64,000 nucleotides of DNA from Neobacillus ginsengisoli. Its GTDB lineage: Bacteria; Bacillota; Bacilli; Bacillales_B; DSM-18226. The DNA is taken from positions 248,001 through 312,000 of the forward strand of contig NZ_JAUSTW010000005.1 of assembly GCF_030813055.1 (NCBI RefSeq). The letters run 5' to 3'. Made by a program: the position numbers and the translations under genes. Positions 35,179 to 45,440 of this stretch are shown piece by piece; position 1 is the stretch's first letter; each line of letters starts with the position of its first letter. The notes beneath the pieces were generated by a model. That model did no database searches. It was not told the DNA's origin and saw only the letters and a program-made list of their open reading frames with translations.

Positions 35179-35663
35179 TTTTTCTCTCCCCAACCAGCTA
35201 GATTTATAGTTTAATTAAATGATAAATCCTGGTATTTCGGAAAGGACATATGTCCTCAATGTGACTAAGTTGCGATATTTTTCTTTTACTAAATAAAATT
35301 GCCATGTAAAAGATGGCAACATTTTTCCAAAGATCAATCTCGTATTCTGAAATTCGCGCTTCAGTTTTCCCCCTTTTCCAAGGCCTCTCACTTGATCTTC
35401 AACATGCTCCTATGACTATTCAAATCACATTGTTGTATAACAATATATCTTCTGTACTATATCAACGTTTTCGACTAAATGATACCTGTGCTAAAACGAA
35501 AGCCAATCACCTCAACATAAACTGCGCCTATACTCCATATAATTTTTTATATAAAAATCTGTTGTACCTGATTTTATATCCTGTTACAATAAAAATGTAT
35601 AATTTTTAGAGAATTTTTAAAATTCAAATTGTTACTCAATTTAAACAGATAGGAGGAATACGT
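35179..35663. other. gene-free intergenic region
   Basis: Holds a TTGCCAT/ATGGCAA hairpin with a T5 tail at 35299-35319 and, near its right end, the promoter of the 2-oxoacid oxidoreductase operon. I see no riboswitch and no supported gene in the remainder. Confidence 0.5.
35562..35590 (+). promoter_or_regulatory. promoter of the 2-oxoacid oxidoreductase operon
   Basis: TTGTAC and TACAAT with a 17-base spacer, about 70 bases ahead of the first start codon. A sigma-A type promoter. Confidence 0.5.
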
Positions 35664-36674
35664 TTGTCTAAATTGCCGAAAACCAATGAATTAGGTTTTT
35701 TTGAAATTCGCCTCGAATCAATCGGCGGATTGGGAGCCAATTTGGCCGGAAAAATGCTTTCCGAGGATGGAGTGGTTGGAAACGGCCTTAACGGAATCGG
35801 TTTTTCATCCTATGGATCAGAGAAAAAAGGCTCCCCTGTAAAAGCGCATATTCGTTTTTGCGACCCTGAGACAACTATTCGAGACACCACACCAATAGAA
35901 CGCCCTCACGTTGTAGGCATTTTCCATGATGCCCTATTTAAAACCATCGATTGTACAAGCGGGATATTTCCCGACAGCACCATTTTAGTGAACTCTCAAA
36001 AATCCCCTGACGAACTGAAGAATCTCATGAAAATTCCCAGCGGAACGATTGCCATCGTTGATGCAACAGGAATCGCTTTAGAAGAACAAACAAAAGCCAA
36101 CACCGCTATGCTGGGAGCGCTTTATCGGATTCTGGACTTCCTCGATCCTGTATCGATGAAGGATACGATTCGCCGAACCTTTGAGAAGAAGTATCCGCAC
36201 CTTGTTGAACCAAATATCCTTACGTTTGACCGCGGGTACAATGAAGTCGAATTCCAAACATTTGTACATGATGATGGGACTGAGACTAAATCATTTATCA
36301 GACCGGAACCCCTGCTCGGTTATGAAACCCAGGCCATTGGAGGTACAATCACCAATCCGGGAAACAGCATTTTAAAGGATTTAAGCATTTCCCGTGCCGG
36401 TATGCTCCCCCATTTTCATGAAGAGAAATGCATTAATTGTGCAGCCTGTGATACCGCTTGCCCTGACTTTTGTTTTGTTTGGGAAGAAAAAGCAGACAAA
36501 CGGGGACGGCCGCAAATGTTCCTGCAAGGGATTGACTATCAATATTGCAAAGGCTGCCTGAAATGCGTTCATGCTTGTCCTGTTGATGCAATAACGGGAG
36601 AAAGAGAATATAATGACGGCTACGCAGACAAGAACCGTGTGCCGCATTTATTTGATTTGGCCATCAAAAATTAA
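35664..36674 (+). CDS. 2-oxoacid:ferredoxin oxidoreductase, gamma subunit fused to ferredoxin
   Basis: 336 aa: an N-terminal gamma domain (FFEIRLESIGGLGANLAGKM, FSSYGSEKKGSPVKAHIRF) and a C-terminal delta-type domain with two 4Fe-4S clusters, CINCAACDTACPD and CKGCLKCVHACPV. It carries electrons from the TPP centre of the partner subunit to ferredoxin. Start TTG with AGGAGG at 7 bases. Cotranscribed with the alpha-beta gene 17 bases downstream. Substrate (pyruvate, 2-oxoglutarate or branched-chain 2-oxoacid) is not certain. Confidence 0.88.
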   Translation: MSKLPKTNELGFFEIRLESIGGLGANLAGKMLSEDGVVGNGLNGIGFSSYGSEKKGSPVKAHIRFCDPETTIRDTTPIERPHVVGIFHDALFKTIDCTSGIFPDSTILVNSQKSPDELKNLMKIPSGTIAIVDATGIALEEQTKANTAMLGALYRILDFLDPVSMKDTIRRTFEKKYPHLVEPNILTFDRGYNEVEFQTFVHDDGTETKSFIRPEPLLGYETQAIGGTITNPGNSILKDLSISRAGMLPHFHEEKCINCAACDTACPDFCFVWEEKADKRGRPQMFLQGIDYQYCKGCLKCVHACPVDAITGEREYNDGYADKNRVPHLFDLAIKN

Positions 36675-36691
36675 GGAAGGGGCGGGATGTT

Positions 36692-39004
36692 ATGTCGATA
36701 GATTTGAACCAAGATAATGTATCAGCTCTAAAAGGAACAGTTGAACAAAGTGTAGTTTTTGAATCAGGTAATGAAATGGCTGCATACGCAGCGCACCAAA
36801 TTAATTATCATATTATGGGATATTTTCCGATTTCCCCTTCTACAGAGGTCGCCCAGTTCCTCGACGGGATGAAAGCGAAAGGAGAACATGATATCGTCTT
36901 GATTCCCGCTGATGGCGAACACGGCTCCGCCGGGATATGCTACGGCGCTTCGACAGGCGGCGGTCGTGTGTTTAACGCAACTAGTGCAAATGGCTTTCTC
37001 TATATGTTAGAGCAGCTGCCAGTTCAATCGGGAACTCGATTCCCAATGGTATTGAATTTGGTGAACCGCTCTGTGTCCGGACCTTTAAATATTCATGGCG
37101 ATCATTCCGATTTATATTTCGGGTTGAACACCGGATGGCCGATCCTGATGGCCCGTGATCCGCAAATCGTCTATGATATGAACATGATTGCGATTAAACT
37201 GGGGGAAGATTCAGAAGTCAGGTTGCCTGTCATCGTCTCGTTCGATGGTTATTTCACCTCCCATCAAAAGCGACGGGTTCAGGTGATCAAACATAAAAAA
37301 GATGTTCATACGTTTATCGGCGATCCAAAAACGAACTTCCCTCATGCTTTAGATCGCGAGAATCCGGTTACGATCGGCCCATATATGAATGAACCCGACT
37401 ATATTAATAACTGCTTTCAACAATCGGAAGCCATGTACAAAGCAGAGCATGTTTTCGAGCGAATTTCGAAGGAGTATGCGGAATTAACGGGCCGCGAATA
37501 TCCAGTCCTTGATTTATACCGCATGGATGATGCAGAAGTTGCAGTATTTATGTTAAATTCCGCCGCCGAGGTTTGTAAAGACGTAGCCGATCGGCTTCGC
37601 AAGAAAGGGATAAAAGCCGGCGTCATCTCGCCAAATATGATTCGCCCCTTCCCGCAAAAAAAATTGGCAGAAGCCTTGAAAAATGTAAAAGCGGTGACTG
37701 TCGGTGACCGTGCCGACTCGTATGGAGCGCATGGCGGAAACATGGCCCTTGAATTAAAAGCGGCACTGCAAACAGTTGGAAATGTCAGCACAAAGGTAAT
37801 TAACCGAATCTACGGTTTGGGCGGCAAAGATTTTTATGCCGATGACGCCGAACAATTTTTCCAGCTAGCCCAAGAAGCAGCTGATAAAGGCTATGCGGAG
37901 AAGCCATTTGACTATTTCGGGCATAATCCCGGCAGACCGGAATTCGCTCCGCAGCGTGTTTTGAATCCAATGAAAAAAGAAGACTTGAACACCGGTTTAA
38001 TCACTGTCACTCCTGAAGAAACGACCGGTGAACTAAAGGTGAAAATTCCCCCCTTAAGAAGCTTAACGAAAAAGCCAAAACGGTTAGCTTCCGGACACGG
38101 AGCATGCCCGGGATGCGGAATTTTCTCGGGGCTGGAGTTGTTTTTTAAAGGAATTGAAGGAGATATTGTTGCCTTATTCCATACAGGATGTGCGATGGTG
38201 GTGACGACTGGTTTTCCATACAGCGCCCATAAAGCAACTTACATCCACAATCTTTTCCAAAACGGCTCTGCGACGTTATCGGGTCTTGTGGAAATGTTTC
38301 ATGAACGAAAAAGGCGCGGTGAATTAGCTGAATTCGGTCTCTCCGATGATTTTACGTTTGTCATGGTTACAGGTGACGGCGGAATGGATATCGGCATGGG
38401 CCCTGCCATCGGAACCGCTTTACGAAATCATAAAATGATCATCCTTGAGTATGATAACGAAGGCTATATGAATACAGGCAGCCAGCTATCCTATTCGACT
38501 CCAATGGGACATATGACGAGTACTTCAAATGTAGGCAGCTTCCAAAACGGTAAGCCGTTCCATCACAAGGATACCGCTCAAATTATGGCCGCGACTCATA
38601 TTCCTTATGTATTTACAGGTACTGAAGCATTTGACCGCGACCTTTTAAAGAAAGCGGCTAAAGCACAGTGGTATGCCAAAAATGAAGGATTGGTCTACGG
38701 CAAAATTTTGATTACCTGTCCATTAAACTGGAAATCGAAGGATGAATTAGGCCAGACCATTGTCGAGGCTGCTGTCAACTCCTGCTTCTTCCCTCTATAT
38801 GAAGTGGAACGCGGGATCACGACAATCACTTACGATCCTGAGGATAAAAACAAACGAATCGCCGTATCCGAGTGGTTGAAGCTAATGGGAAAAACGAAAC
38901 ATTTACTAAAAGAAGACAGCAAAGCCATGCTGCAAATGTTTGATAATGAGGTGGAGCGCCGCTGGATGAGGCTTAGAGCTAAGCATGAAAGCCCTTATCT
39001 ATAG
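36692..39004 (+). CDS. 2-oxoacid:ferredoxin oxidoreductase, alpha-beta fusion
   Basis: 770 aa. The first ~400 residues form the alpha part (GNEMAAYAAHQINYHIMGYF with FPISPSTE; PADGEHGSAGICYGAS), and the last ~300 the TPP-binding beta part (HGACPGCGIFSGLELF; GDGGMDIGMGPAIGTALRNH, the TPP motif; DNEGYMNTGSQ). With the gamma-delta partner this makes a two-gene enzyme that decarboxylates a 2-oxoacid to an acyl-CoA. Most anaerobes use three or four separate genes, but fused forms occur in Bacillus. RBS AAGGAAGGGG. Confidence 0.88.
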   Translation: MSIDLNQDNVSALKGTVEQSVVFESGNEMAAYAAHQINYHIMGYFPISPSTEVAQFLDGMKAKGEHDIVLIPADGEHGSAGICYGASTGGGRVFNATSANGFLYMLEQLPVQSGTRFPMVLNLVNRSVSGPLNIHGDHSDLYFGLNTGWPILMARDPQIVYDMNMIAIKLGEDSEVRLPVIVSFDGYFTSHQKRRVQVIKHKKDVHTFIGDPKTNFPHALDRENPVTIGPYMNEPDYINNCFQQSEAMYKAEHVFERISKEYAELTGREYPVLDLYRMDDAEVAVFMLNSAAEVCKDVADRLRKKGIKAGVISPNMIRPFPQKKLAEALKNVKAVTVGDRADSYGAHGGNMALELKAALQTVGNVSTKVINRIYGLGGKDFYADDAEQFFQLAQEAADKGYAEKPFDYFGHNPGRPEFAPQRVLNPMKKEDLNTGLITVTPEETTGELKVKIPPLRSLTKKPKRLASGHGACPGCGIFSGLELFFKGIEGDIVALFHTGCAMVVTTGFPYSAHKATYIHNLFQNGSATLSGLVEMFHERKRRGELAEFGLSDDFTFVMVTGDGGMDIGMGPAIGTALRNHKMIILEYDNEGYMNTGSQLSYSTPMGHMTSTSNVGSFQNGKPFHHKDTAQIMAATHIPYVFTGTEAFDRDLLKKAAKAQWYAKNEGLVYGKILITCPLNWKSKDELGQTIVEAAVNSCFFPLYEVERGITTITYDPEDKNKRIAVSEWLKLMGKTKHLLKEDSKAMLQMFDNEVERRWMRLRAKHESPYL

Positions 39005-39020
39005 TGGTTAATTAAAAGGA

Positions 39021-39071
39021 AAAATATCCCTGTTGTGAAGACGCTTCTGTCTACCACGAGAGGGATATTTT
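39021..39071 (+). terminator. operon terminator
   Basis: AAAATATCCCT/AGGGATATTTT outer stem with a long irregular loop, 17 bases after the stop. Confidence 0.6.
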
Positions 39072-39153
39072 GCGTTAGTGATGATAATTTTTATAGTTTC
39101 CTGTATTTTTACTATTAATTTCTTGACCATTAAAAAAAAATAGCTACTCAATA

Positions 39154-39178
39154 AAAAGCCGTTTTATGACGGCTTTTT
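39154..39178. terminator. bidirectional terminator
   Basis: AAAAAGCCGT-type stem (AAAGCCG/CGGCTTT) with A- and T-tracts on both sides, between the convergent oxidoreductase and MocR genes. Confidence 0.75.
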
Positions 39179-39247
39179 CATTTTGAACCTCATTTTTGAT
39201 AAAGTGCAAGCTGTCCTATGCTTGAATTTCCAGTACCAATATATAAC

Positions 39248-40699
39248 CTAATCGGTGAATTCTTTAATCAGTTCTGAAAGTCTTATTAATCCCTTTTTTA
39301 AATCGTGAAGTGATGCATATGCGTATGACAAACGTAGATGAACTTGATTATGGCGGTCGTAAATAGTTCCTGGGTTTAGCAAAATTCCCTCAATTAGTGC
39401 TTTTTTAAATAATTTTCTTATAGAAATTTGGTTTTTGATATTTAACCAAATGTAAAAACCACCCTGTGGGAAATTCCATGTTGCTAATGGCTTAAAATGG
39501 TCATTTAGTATTTCAAGCATGAAATCTCTACGGAATCTTAATTTTGTCCTTATCTTCTTCACATATTCATCATATAAACCACTTGATAGCCACTCCGCAA
39601 CGATGAATTGAGATAAAGAACTTGACCCATAATCCGTTTGCATTTTTATATCTGCTAACCGATCAATCACTGGTTCTGGTCCAACGACCCAACCAATTCG
39701 TAAACCGGGACCCAGTGTTTTCGACATACTCCCTATGTATAATATAAGTCCTTGACCATCAATGGATTTTAATGGATTCGGCGGCGGGGTTTCAAACCAT
39801 AAATCTCCATAGACATCATCCTCAATAATTGGCAACTTTTCCTTCATACAAACATCCATTAAATCTTTTCTTCTAGTTTCAGACATTAGAATACCCGTTG
39901 GATTATGGAAAGTAGGGATCGTGTAAAGCAATGCACCATTATGCTGCTTTTTTAACCTCCCAAGCGACTCGGGTCTAATCCCTTCATCATCCATCGGAAT
40001 TCCAAGTAAGTTCATTCCTGCTGATTGAAATACATGCACTGAATTCAGATAAGATGGCGTTTCAAGAAAAACAGTTGAATCTCGGTGCAATAATCCTAAT
40101 GAGATCAATTGTAATGCTTGTAGTCCCCCTGAAACAATCATGATGGATGCAGGCGAAACATCTATTTTCTTCATTTTTAAATAATTGCTTATGTTTTCCC
40201 TTAAGTAAATGCTCCCCTTTGGCTCCGAGTATCCTAAAGAAAACGTATTGGGAGAATCCCTCTTGAACATTTGCTGCATTTCTTTTACGGGCAACAACTC
40301 TGGTGAAAGTTCTCCGGTTCCAAGGCGAATGATGTTTGGATTTGTTTCTGCTCTATTAATTTCTTGGATGGTTTTTATATTGGGCTGGTAAGATCCCGAC
40401 TTAACGTAACTATTCCAATCCGGTGGAGGGATTGAAGCAAGTAAGCTCCAAGTATTATTGACAACAAACGTACCCTTTCCAACTTTTGATTCGATTAACC
40501 CATCAGCTGATAACTCATCAAGAGCATAAACAATGGTACTTCGATTCACATTAAAATTCTTTGCTAAATCTCGTTGAGTAGGAATTTTCGTTCCAACCGT
40601 CCATTCACCGTTCATTATTTTTCTCTTCATAAATTCGTATATTTGTTGATGGAGTGGAATCAAGGAGGATTTGTTTAGTGTAAAGTCATTTTCTGACAA
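39248..40699 (-). CDS. MocR/GabR-type GntR-aminotransferase regulator
   Basis: 483 aa: N-terminal GntR winged helix (PLHQQIYEFMKRKIMNGEWT; QRDLAKNFNVNRSTIVYALD) followed by a fold-type I aminotransferase domain with TFHNPTGILMSE, IIEDDVYGDLWF and the PLP lysine in YIGSMSKTLGPGLRIGW. MocR proteins sense amino acids or amines through PLP and control a divergent gene, here a LysE-type exporter. The TTG start has GGGGTG 6 bases ahead; a longer frame runs back through the intergenic region and is unlikely. The exporter beside it is broken. Confidence 0.88.
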   Translation of the reverse strand: MSENDFTLNKSSLIPLHQQIYEFMKRKIMNGEWTVGTKIPTQRDLAKNFNVNRSTIVYALDELSADGLIESKVGKGTFVVNNTWSLLASIPPPDWNSYVKSGSYQPNIKTIQEINRAETNPNIIRLGTGELSPELLPVKEMQQMFKRDSPNTFSLGYSEPKGSIYLRENISNYLKMKKIDVSPASIMIVSGGLQALQLISLGLLHRDSTVFLETPSYLNSVHVFQSAGMNLLGIPMDDEGIRPESLGRLKKQHNGALLYTIPTFHNPTGILMSETRRKDLMDVCMKEKLPIIEDDVYGDLWFETPPPNPLKSIDGQGLILYIGSMSKTLGPGLRIGWVVGPEPVIDRLADIKMQTDYGSSSLSQFIVAEWLSSGLYDEYVKKIRTKLRFRRDFMLEILNDHFKPLATWNFPQGGFYIWLNIKNQISIRKLFKKALIEGILLNPGTIYDRHNQVHLRLSYAYASLHDLKKGLIRLSELIKEFTD

Positions 40700-41409
40700 T
40701 AGGTACACCCCTATCACTTTTAAATTCATTATAAATGATTGGTTGGGTAGGATTCCATCCAATTGGTTGGAGACGAATTTAATCAAATCTACTACAATAC
40801 AGTTACTATCTTTCAGAAGGAATAAAATGTTAGAAGCGATACTGCACGGCATGATCTTAGCATTCGGCTTAATCCTGCTTTTAGGGGTTCAAAATGTTTT
40901 TGTGTTCAATCAAGGTGCAAGTCAGTCCGATTTCGTGAGGGCACTGCCAGTAATTATTACCGCATCCATTTTGTGATACTTTGCTTATTTCAATCGCAGT
41001 CTTAGGCGTGGCGGTAGTTGTACTTGGTTCGTATTGGATCAAAACATTTCTTTTTGTCATTGGTATTTTATTTTTACTCTACATGGATTTTGTTGTATGG
41101 AGGACGAAACCTCGTAATGGACAAGAACCAGGTTCATCTTTACCTCCAAAGAAACAAATATCTTTTGCTTTGTCTGGTGTCTTTACTAAACCCACATGCA
41201 ATTTTGGATACAATTGGTGTAATTGGAACAAGTTCATTAAATATACAGGGGTTGATAAAGTAGCATTTGCTAGTGCATGTATATTCATTTCGTGGGTATG
41301 GTTTGCAAGATTGGGCATAACAGGAAGGATCATAAGAAAAATGGATCAATCAGGAGGACATCTAGCGGTTTTAAATAAAATTTCAGCTATTGTTATGTGG
41401 GGCACAGCC
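40605..41409. repeat. mocR-lysE segment duplication, copy 1
   Basis: About 805 bp nearly identical to 60556-61359, in the same orientation, covering the first ~30 codons of mocR, the shared intergenic promoter region and the lysE gene up to its last few codons. Both boundaries are abrupt (TCACCGTTCATT on the left, GGCACAGCC on the right). Scattered substitutions and indels separate the copies. Confidence 0.9.
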
Positions 41410-41418
41410 ATTCCATAG
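40827..41418 (+). pseudogene. LysE-family exporter, multiply broken copy
   Basis: Compared with the intact copy at 60778, an extra T after GCATCCATT introduces TGA at 40974; a second shift follows CTTTGTCTG near 41175; another difference lies around ATACAGGGG. The C-terminus is replaced after GGCACAGCC, ending at TAG. The start region and ribosome site (AGAAGGA, weaker than AGGGGGAG in copy 2) remain. Non-functional. Confidence 0.92.
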
Positions 41419-41455
41419 AACATAGTGAAATCACCATTTGCAAAATATGGGTATT

Positions 41456-42199
41456 TTATTTCTTTTCCGTATTAGCAATGAAATGTTCCATATTTTTTTT
41501 TGATTCAGGGCTTAGGTTTTGAATCTTCTCTTCCATCAGCTGCATTCCAAAATTATATAATTCAATATCTAACTTATTATTTTTCATAATGATTTCTATA
41601 ACTTCTTCAGGAAAATCTTCTCTTAAGGGGCGCTTTATTGTAACATTTCTCTTTTTGTATCGATAATTTTTCCAGCCTAATTCTTGAACAATTAAATACA
41701 ATGACTCTTCAAACATCTCTGTAATGCCTACAACCGCATAATAATTCTCTAGATTTTTTTTAGCCAGGTTTATATCATTTTGAACTCCTCCCGAGACAAA
41801 AAAAGTTTGTCTATTGGAAGTACGTCCCTTAAATTGTTCGGACGTAATGAACTCTTCAAAACTCATGTTTTTCACGATATTATGAGACAAATTATTCGGC
41901 TTGCGAAGTATAAAATAGTATTCAGATATCACATGCTCCACTGGATCACGCAGCATTGTGTAATACTCAAAAGGCCTATTGGATAAATGCTCATGAATGC
42001 CAAATAGGACATGACCATTTAGACATTTTATTTTTTCCCATTCATTTTTTGATAAATCATTTAGTTTTGATATCATCATCTCTCCTCTATTTGCAATATA
42101 TAATTCTTCTGAATCGTATTGTTTTTTCAGAATACTCTGCAAAGTAGAACCTGCCGTTTTTGGTATATGCTGAAAAATGTAAATTTTATTTTCGTTCAT
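41456..42199 (-). CDS. PAPS-dependent sulfotransferase family protein
   Basis: 247 aa. IYIFQHIPKTAGSTLQSIL is the 5'-phosphosulfate loop, and YYTMLRDPVEHVISEYYF the 3'-phosphate binding segment of the heparan-sulfate/type 2 sulfotransferase family that sulfates carbohydrates using PAPS. RBS GGAGG. It follows a glycosyltransferase fragment on the same strand by 15 bases and lies near sat and cysC, which make PAPS. Target presumably a surface or spore polysaccharide; inference from context. Confidence 0.85.
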   Translation of the reverse strand: MNENKIYIFQHIPKTAGSTLQSILKKQYDSEELYIANRGEMMISKLNDLSKNEWEKIKCLNGHVLFGIHEHLSNRPFEYYTMLRDPVEHVISEYYFILRKPNNLSHNIVKNMSFEEFITSEQFKGRTSNRQTFFVSGGVQNDINLAKKNLENYYAVVGITEMFEESLYLIVQELGWKNYRYKKRNVTIKRPLREDFPEEVIEIIMKNNKLDIELYNFGMQLMEEKIQNLSPESKKNMEHFIANTEKK

Positions 42200-42214
42200 T
42201 TATTAACCTCCAAA

Positions 42215-42460
42215 TTAACTTAGTATGGAATGATATACTTGCCTTCCCATCGTAAAAATATATGGGTGATTTACATCAAAATGCTTTTTCATGAGTTCCT
42301 TTGCTGTTTCCTTAGGTATTCTTTTAAAATGAGGATCTATCCCTTGATAAATAATAGAGATCTTTTTTTTATTGATTCCTGTCCATTCTACAAGATCTTT
42401 AGTAGTTCTTTTACTAATCGTAATGATATGCTTGGCACTTTCTAAATAAGGAGGAAAAAA
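42215..42460 (-). pseudogene. GT4 glycosyltransferase fragment
   Basis: Only the central piece is left: ESAKHIITISKRTTKDLVEW, then ISIIYQGIDPHFKR and HPYIFTMGRQVY, i.e. the linker between the two Rossmann domains of a GT4 enzyme. Both ends are deleted; the sequence after GRQV is a short unrelated tail. The open frame continuing to 42577 is antisense to another remnant. Formerly upstream of the sulfotransferase gene. Confidence 0.75.
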
Positions 42461-42687
42461 ATTATTACAAAGTTGCCCAACCGTATGAAGGAGAAGAAAG
42501 ATTAATCCATGAAATTCTTCGTTTTCCTCAGTACTTTTACGAATCGGGCTATTTTTATTTTGTTGAAAAAAGTACAAATATAGAAAGACTGGAAAGAAGG
42601 CTACTTAGTTGGGAAAAACATCAAGAGAGTCGTAAACGGTTCTTGCAACAATTTGAAAAGAGTGCTAGGCACTTATTAAAACACTAG
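42427..42687 (+). pseudogene. C-terminal remnant of an unknown protein
   Basis: An open frame without start (…YYKVAQPYEGEERLIHEILR, FPQYFYESGYFYFVEKSTN, ERLERRLLSWEKHQESRKR, ending RHLLKH) has much more protein-like composition than the overlapping minus-strand frame. It ends 39 bases before the next GT4 gene on the same strand. Probably the 3' end of a gene cut by a rearrangement near 42450. Family not recognised. Confidence 0.45.
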
Positions 42688-42726
42688 AGAAGTAAGTGTT
42701 TTACTACAGAAAAAAGGAGTGCCACT

Positions 42727-43854
42727 ATGAAAATAGGTTTGGATGCAAGAGGCGCTATTTGGTACCGAGGAACAGGCATTGGCACATATACGTACCAGCT
42801 TGTCAAAGCCCTATATTCGATTGATAAAAGAAATGAGTATCGTTTCTTTTGGCCTGGTGATGAATTTCAAAACCTTATTCCTTGTAAATATGAAGTTTTT
42901 CAAAGTATCGAATTAAACAAAGACAGATTTTGGGAAGAGGTTCGCATTCCCACACGAGTTGCACAAGAAAAAATAGATTTATATCATGTACCCCAAAATG
43001 GTATCGGACTGCCAAAAACAAAACACTGCCAGCAAGTAGCCACTGTTCATGACCTTATTCCCTTCATCTATCCTGAAACCTCCAGTTCAGAATATCTTTT
43101 AATCTTTCAAAATGAGATGCCCCGGATAATGGAACAATGCGACTTGATCATTACCGTTTCGGAGTTCTCCAAGCGTGACATTCAACGGTATTTTAACTTG
43201 CCAGACGAAAAAATTGCAATCATTTATGAAGCCGCTGAGGACATTTATCAACCGATCGAAAAAAATAAAGCGAAGAACTTTGTCAAACAATAATACGGAT
43301 TTAACTCTCGTTATATATTATATATCGGGGGTCTTTCACATCGTAAAAATGTACTTGGGCTCATTATAGCGTTTTGGAACATACGAAGAGATATCGCTGA
43401 AGATTATAAACTTGTAATTGTTGGAAAGCGGAACCGTAGCTATAAAAATTTAATAAAGCTAATAGAGACCTTAAAAATCGAGGATAGAATTATTTTTACC
43501 GATTTTGTTCCAGTGACTCACCTTCCATATTTATATAACGCAGCCGACCTATTTGTTTACCCTTCCATGTATGAAGGTTTTGGTTTACCCCCATTAGAAG
43601 CAATGGCTTGTTGGAACACCAGTTATTGCTTCTAACCTAACCTCAATCCCGGAAGTAACTAGTGACGCAGCCGTGTTAATCAACCCGCATGATAATTATG
43701 CCTTGGCCGAATCCATTGAAAAAGCCTTAAGTAAACCTGATCAATTAATCCAAATGAGTAAAGACGGCCTGGAACAAGCTAAAAAATTTTCATGGAGGAA
43801 TGCGCACAAAAAACGCTTGATGTCTATGAAAAGGTTTACAATTTAAAAGTCTAG
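42727..43854 (+). pseudogene. GT4 glycosyltransferase, nonsense and frameshift mutations
   Basis: Starts well (MKIGLDARGAIWYRGTGIGT, RBS AAGGAG) and reads as a GT4 enzyme through HDLIPFIYPE and IITVSEFSKRDI. TAA at 43291 interrupts the frame, which continues unshifted with [16 protein letters not shown] and [18 protein letters not shown]. An insertion at about 43612 shifts the GTPVIASN segment, and a further shift near 43800 affects the last 20 codons. An intact relative would be about 375 aa. Confidence 0.88.
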
Positions 43855-44213
43855 TAAAACAATCTTAATGTGTTAAGATATAATATCTTGCCAGAATAGA
43901 AGAAGGTATTTTTCTGCAGCATCTTATAAGCTATCCTCATAAAGAATAAATTTTTTGTCCTTATAAAACCATGATAAAATCCCCTCCAAGTATAGTGTAA
44001 CACCCACTTACAAGGGTTTTTGCCTAGAGGAGATACTATCATATCCGATGGACTTTTTATTGATGAAAACACTTCATGACAGATAACATCATGCTCCCAT
44101 TCATATCAAAAAAAGGAGTTGGATAACAGGGATAACTTGTCCTACTTAATCTCGGTAGAGGTTATACCCTGGAATCCCAACTTTCAGCTGAGCTAAGTGG
44201 GAATAATTCAGCC
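43855..44213. other. gene-free stretch downstream of two converging gene ends
   Basis: Contains a CCCAACTT/AAGTGGG-type imperfect hairpin at 44170-44206 that probably ends the sat transcript. I see no supported gene or other signal in the remainder. Confidence 0.4.
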
Positions 44214-45386
44214 TTATTCATTTTGTCTCATGCCTTTAATAAGCACTTCTGCCACTTCAGGGCGTGTATACTCCGGCGGCGGGGTTTTACCAGCCCGGAG
44301 GAGTTCTCTTACCTTCGTGCCGCTTAAAATTAGTCTTTCTTCATTGGAATGAGGGCATGTTTTCATAGAGGCCATATTCATACACTTTTTACAGTAAAAG
44401 CTGTGTTCAAAAAACAATGGTTTAATACCAATTGCAGTAGAATCAAATTGACGGAAAATCTTCTGTGCATCATATGATCCGTAATAATTCCCCACACCTG
44501 CATGATCACGGCCTACAATAAAATGAGTACATCCATAATTTTTCCGGACTAATGCATGAAAAACAGCTTCACGGGGACCTGCATAACGCATTGCTGCCGG
44601 ATAAATAACCAACCGGACCCGATCTAAGGGGTAATAGTTTTTTAGTAATACCTCATAGCTTCCCATCCGTACACTGGGCGGGACATCGTCCTTTTTTGTT
44701 TCTCCAACTAGAGGATTTAAGAACAGCCCATCAACCATTTCCAAAGCGGTCTTTTGCAAATATTCATGAGCGCGGTGAACTGGATTTCTCGTTTGAAATC
44801 CCACAATGGTATTCCATCCTAAGTCAGCGAACATTTTTCGTGTTTCCGTTGGCCCCATATAATATTGTTCAAATTCTGAATGTTTGGGTCTATTTAACAG
44901 AAAAATAGCCCCTGCCAGATACACATCGCCTTGGTCAAAAAGTTTTTTTACCCCGGGGTGTTTAGGATCTACTGTTTGATAAACGAGTTGGGCTTCTTCC
45001 ATTTTATCATATTCATATATTTCTTCTAACTGAATGACACCATAAAGGCTTCCATTCTCCCCATAAAGGGCAACTTGTTCTCCTATAATGAACCGATTGG
45101 CCTCTTCTTTCGTCACAGGAAGCGTAATTGGTACTGTCCAAGGTAATCCGTTTGATAAATGCATATTTTTAAGGACGGATTGGTAATCCTCTTTCCCTAA
45201 AAATCCGATAAGTGGACTATACCCTCCATTTGAAATCAATTCAATGTCAGAAATACTCCATTTTGAAATAGTAAGTGACTTAAGTGTTTTCGCCCTTTTG
45301 ATCCATAATTCACGTGCGTTTCCTGTTAGTTCACGTTGAACCAGCTTACCCCCATGTGGTTTAATAGGAGTTGTTTCCACTTTCAC
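44214..45386 (-). CDS. sat: ATP sulfurylase (sulfate adenylyltransferase)
   Basis: Makes adenosine 5'-phosphosulfate from ATP and sulfate. 390 aa with the nucleotide-binding motifs [14 protein letters not shown] and [13 protein letters not shown] and a C-terminal CxxC-x-zinc-like segment ([17 protein letters not shown]). GTG start with GGGGGA 4 bases ahead. Directly followed upstream by cysC (54-base gap), so the pair forms PAPS. Unlike Bacillus assimilatory clusters, no cysH (PAPS reductase) is adjacent; instead a sulfotransferase is, suggesting use in sulfation. Confidence 0.94.
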   Translation of the reverse strand: MKVETTPIKPHGGKLVQRELTGNARELWIKRAKTLKSLTISKWSISDIELISNGGYSPLIGFLGKEDYQSVLKNMHLSNGLPWTVPITLPVTKEEANRFIIGEQVALYGENGSLYGVIQLEEIYEYDKMEEAQLVYQTVDPKHPGVKKLFDQGDVYLAGAIFLLNRPKHSEFEQYYMGPTETRKMFADLGWNTIVGFQTRNPVHRAHEYLQKTALEMVDGLFLNPLVGETKKDDVPPSVRMGSYEVLLKNYYPLDRVRLVIYPAAMRYAGPREAVFHALVRKNYGCTHFIVGRDHAGVGNYYGSYDAQKIFRQFDSTAIGIKPLFFEHSFYCKKCMNMASMKTCPHSNEERLILSGTKVRELLRAGKTPPPEYTRPEVAEVLIKGMRQNE

Positions 45387-45440
45387 TCATCCCCCAATAA
45401 TCGATAGAATAAGATTCATGTAAATACATAAAATACAAGT

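Noticed and set aside
35313..35609. A 98-codon frame upstream of the 2-oxoacid oxidoreductase
   Set aside because: No ribosome site, odd composition, and it runs across the operon promoter at 35562-35590.
43851..44072. A 73-codon minus-strand frame between the broken GT4 gene and sat
   Set aside because: No ribosome site, composition typical of AT-rich noncoding DNA, and no recognisable motif.
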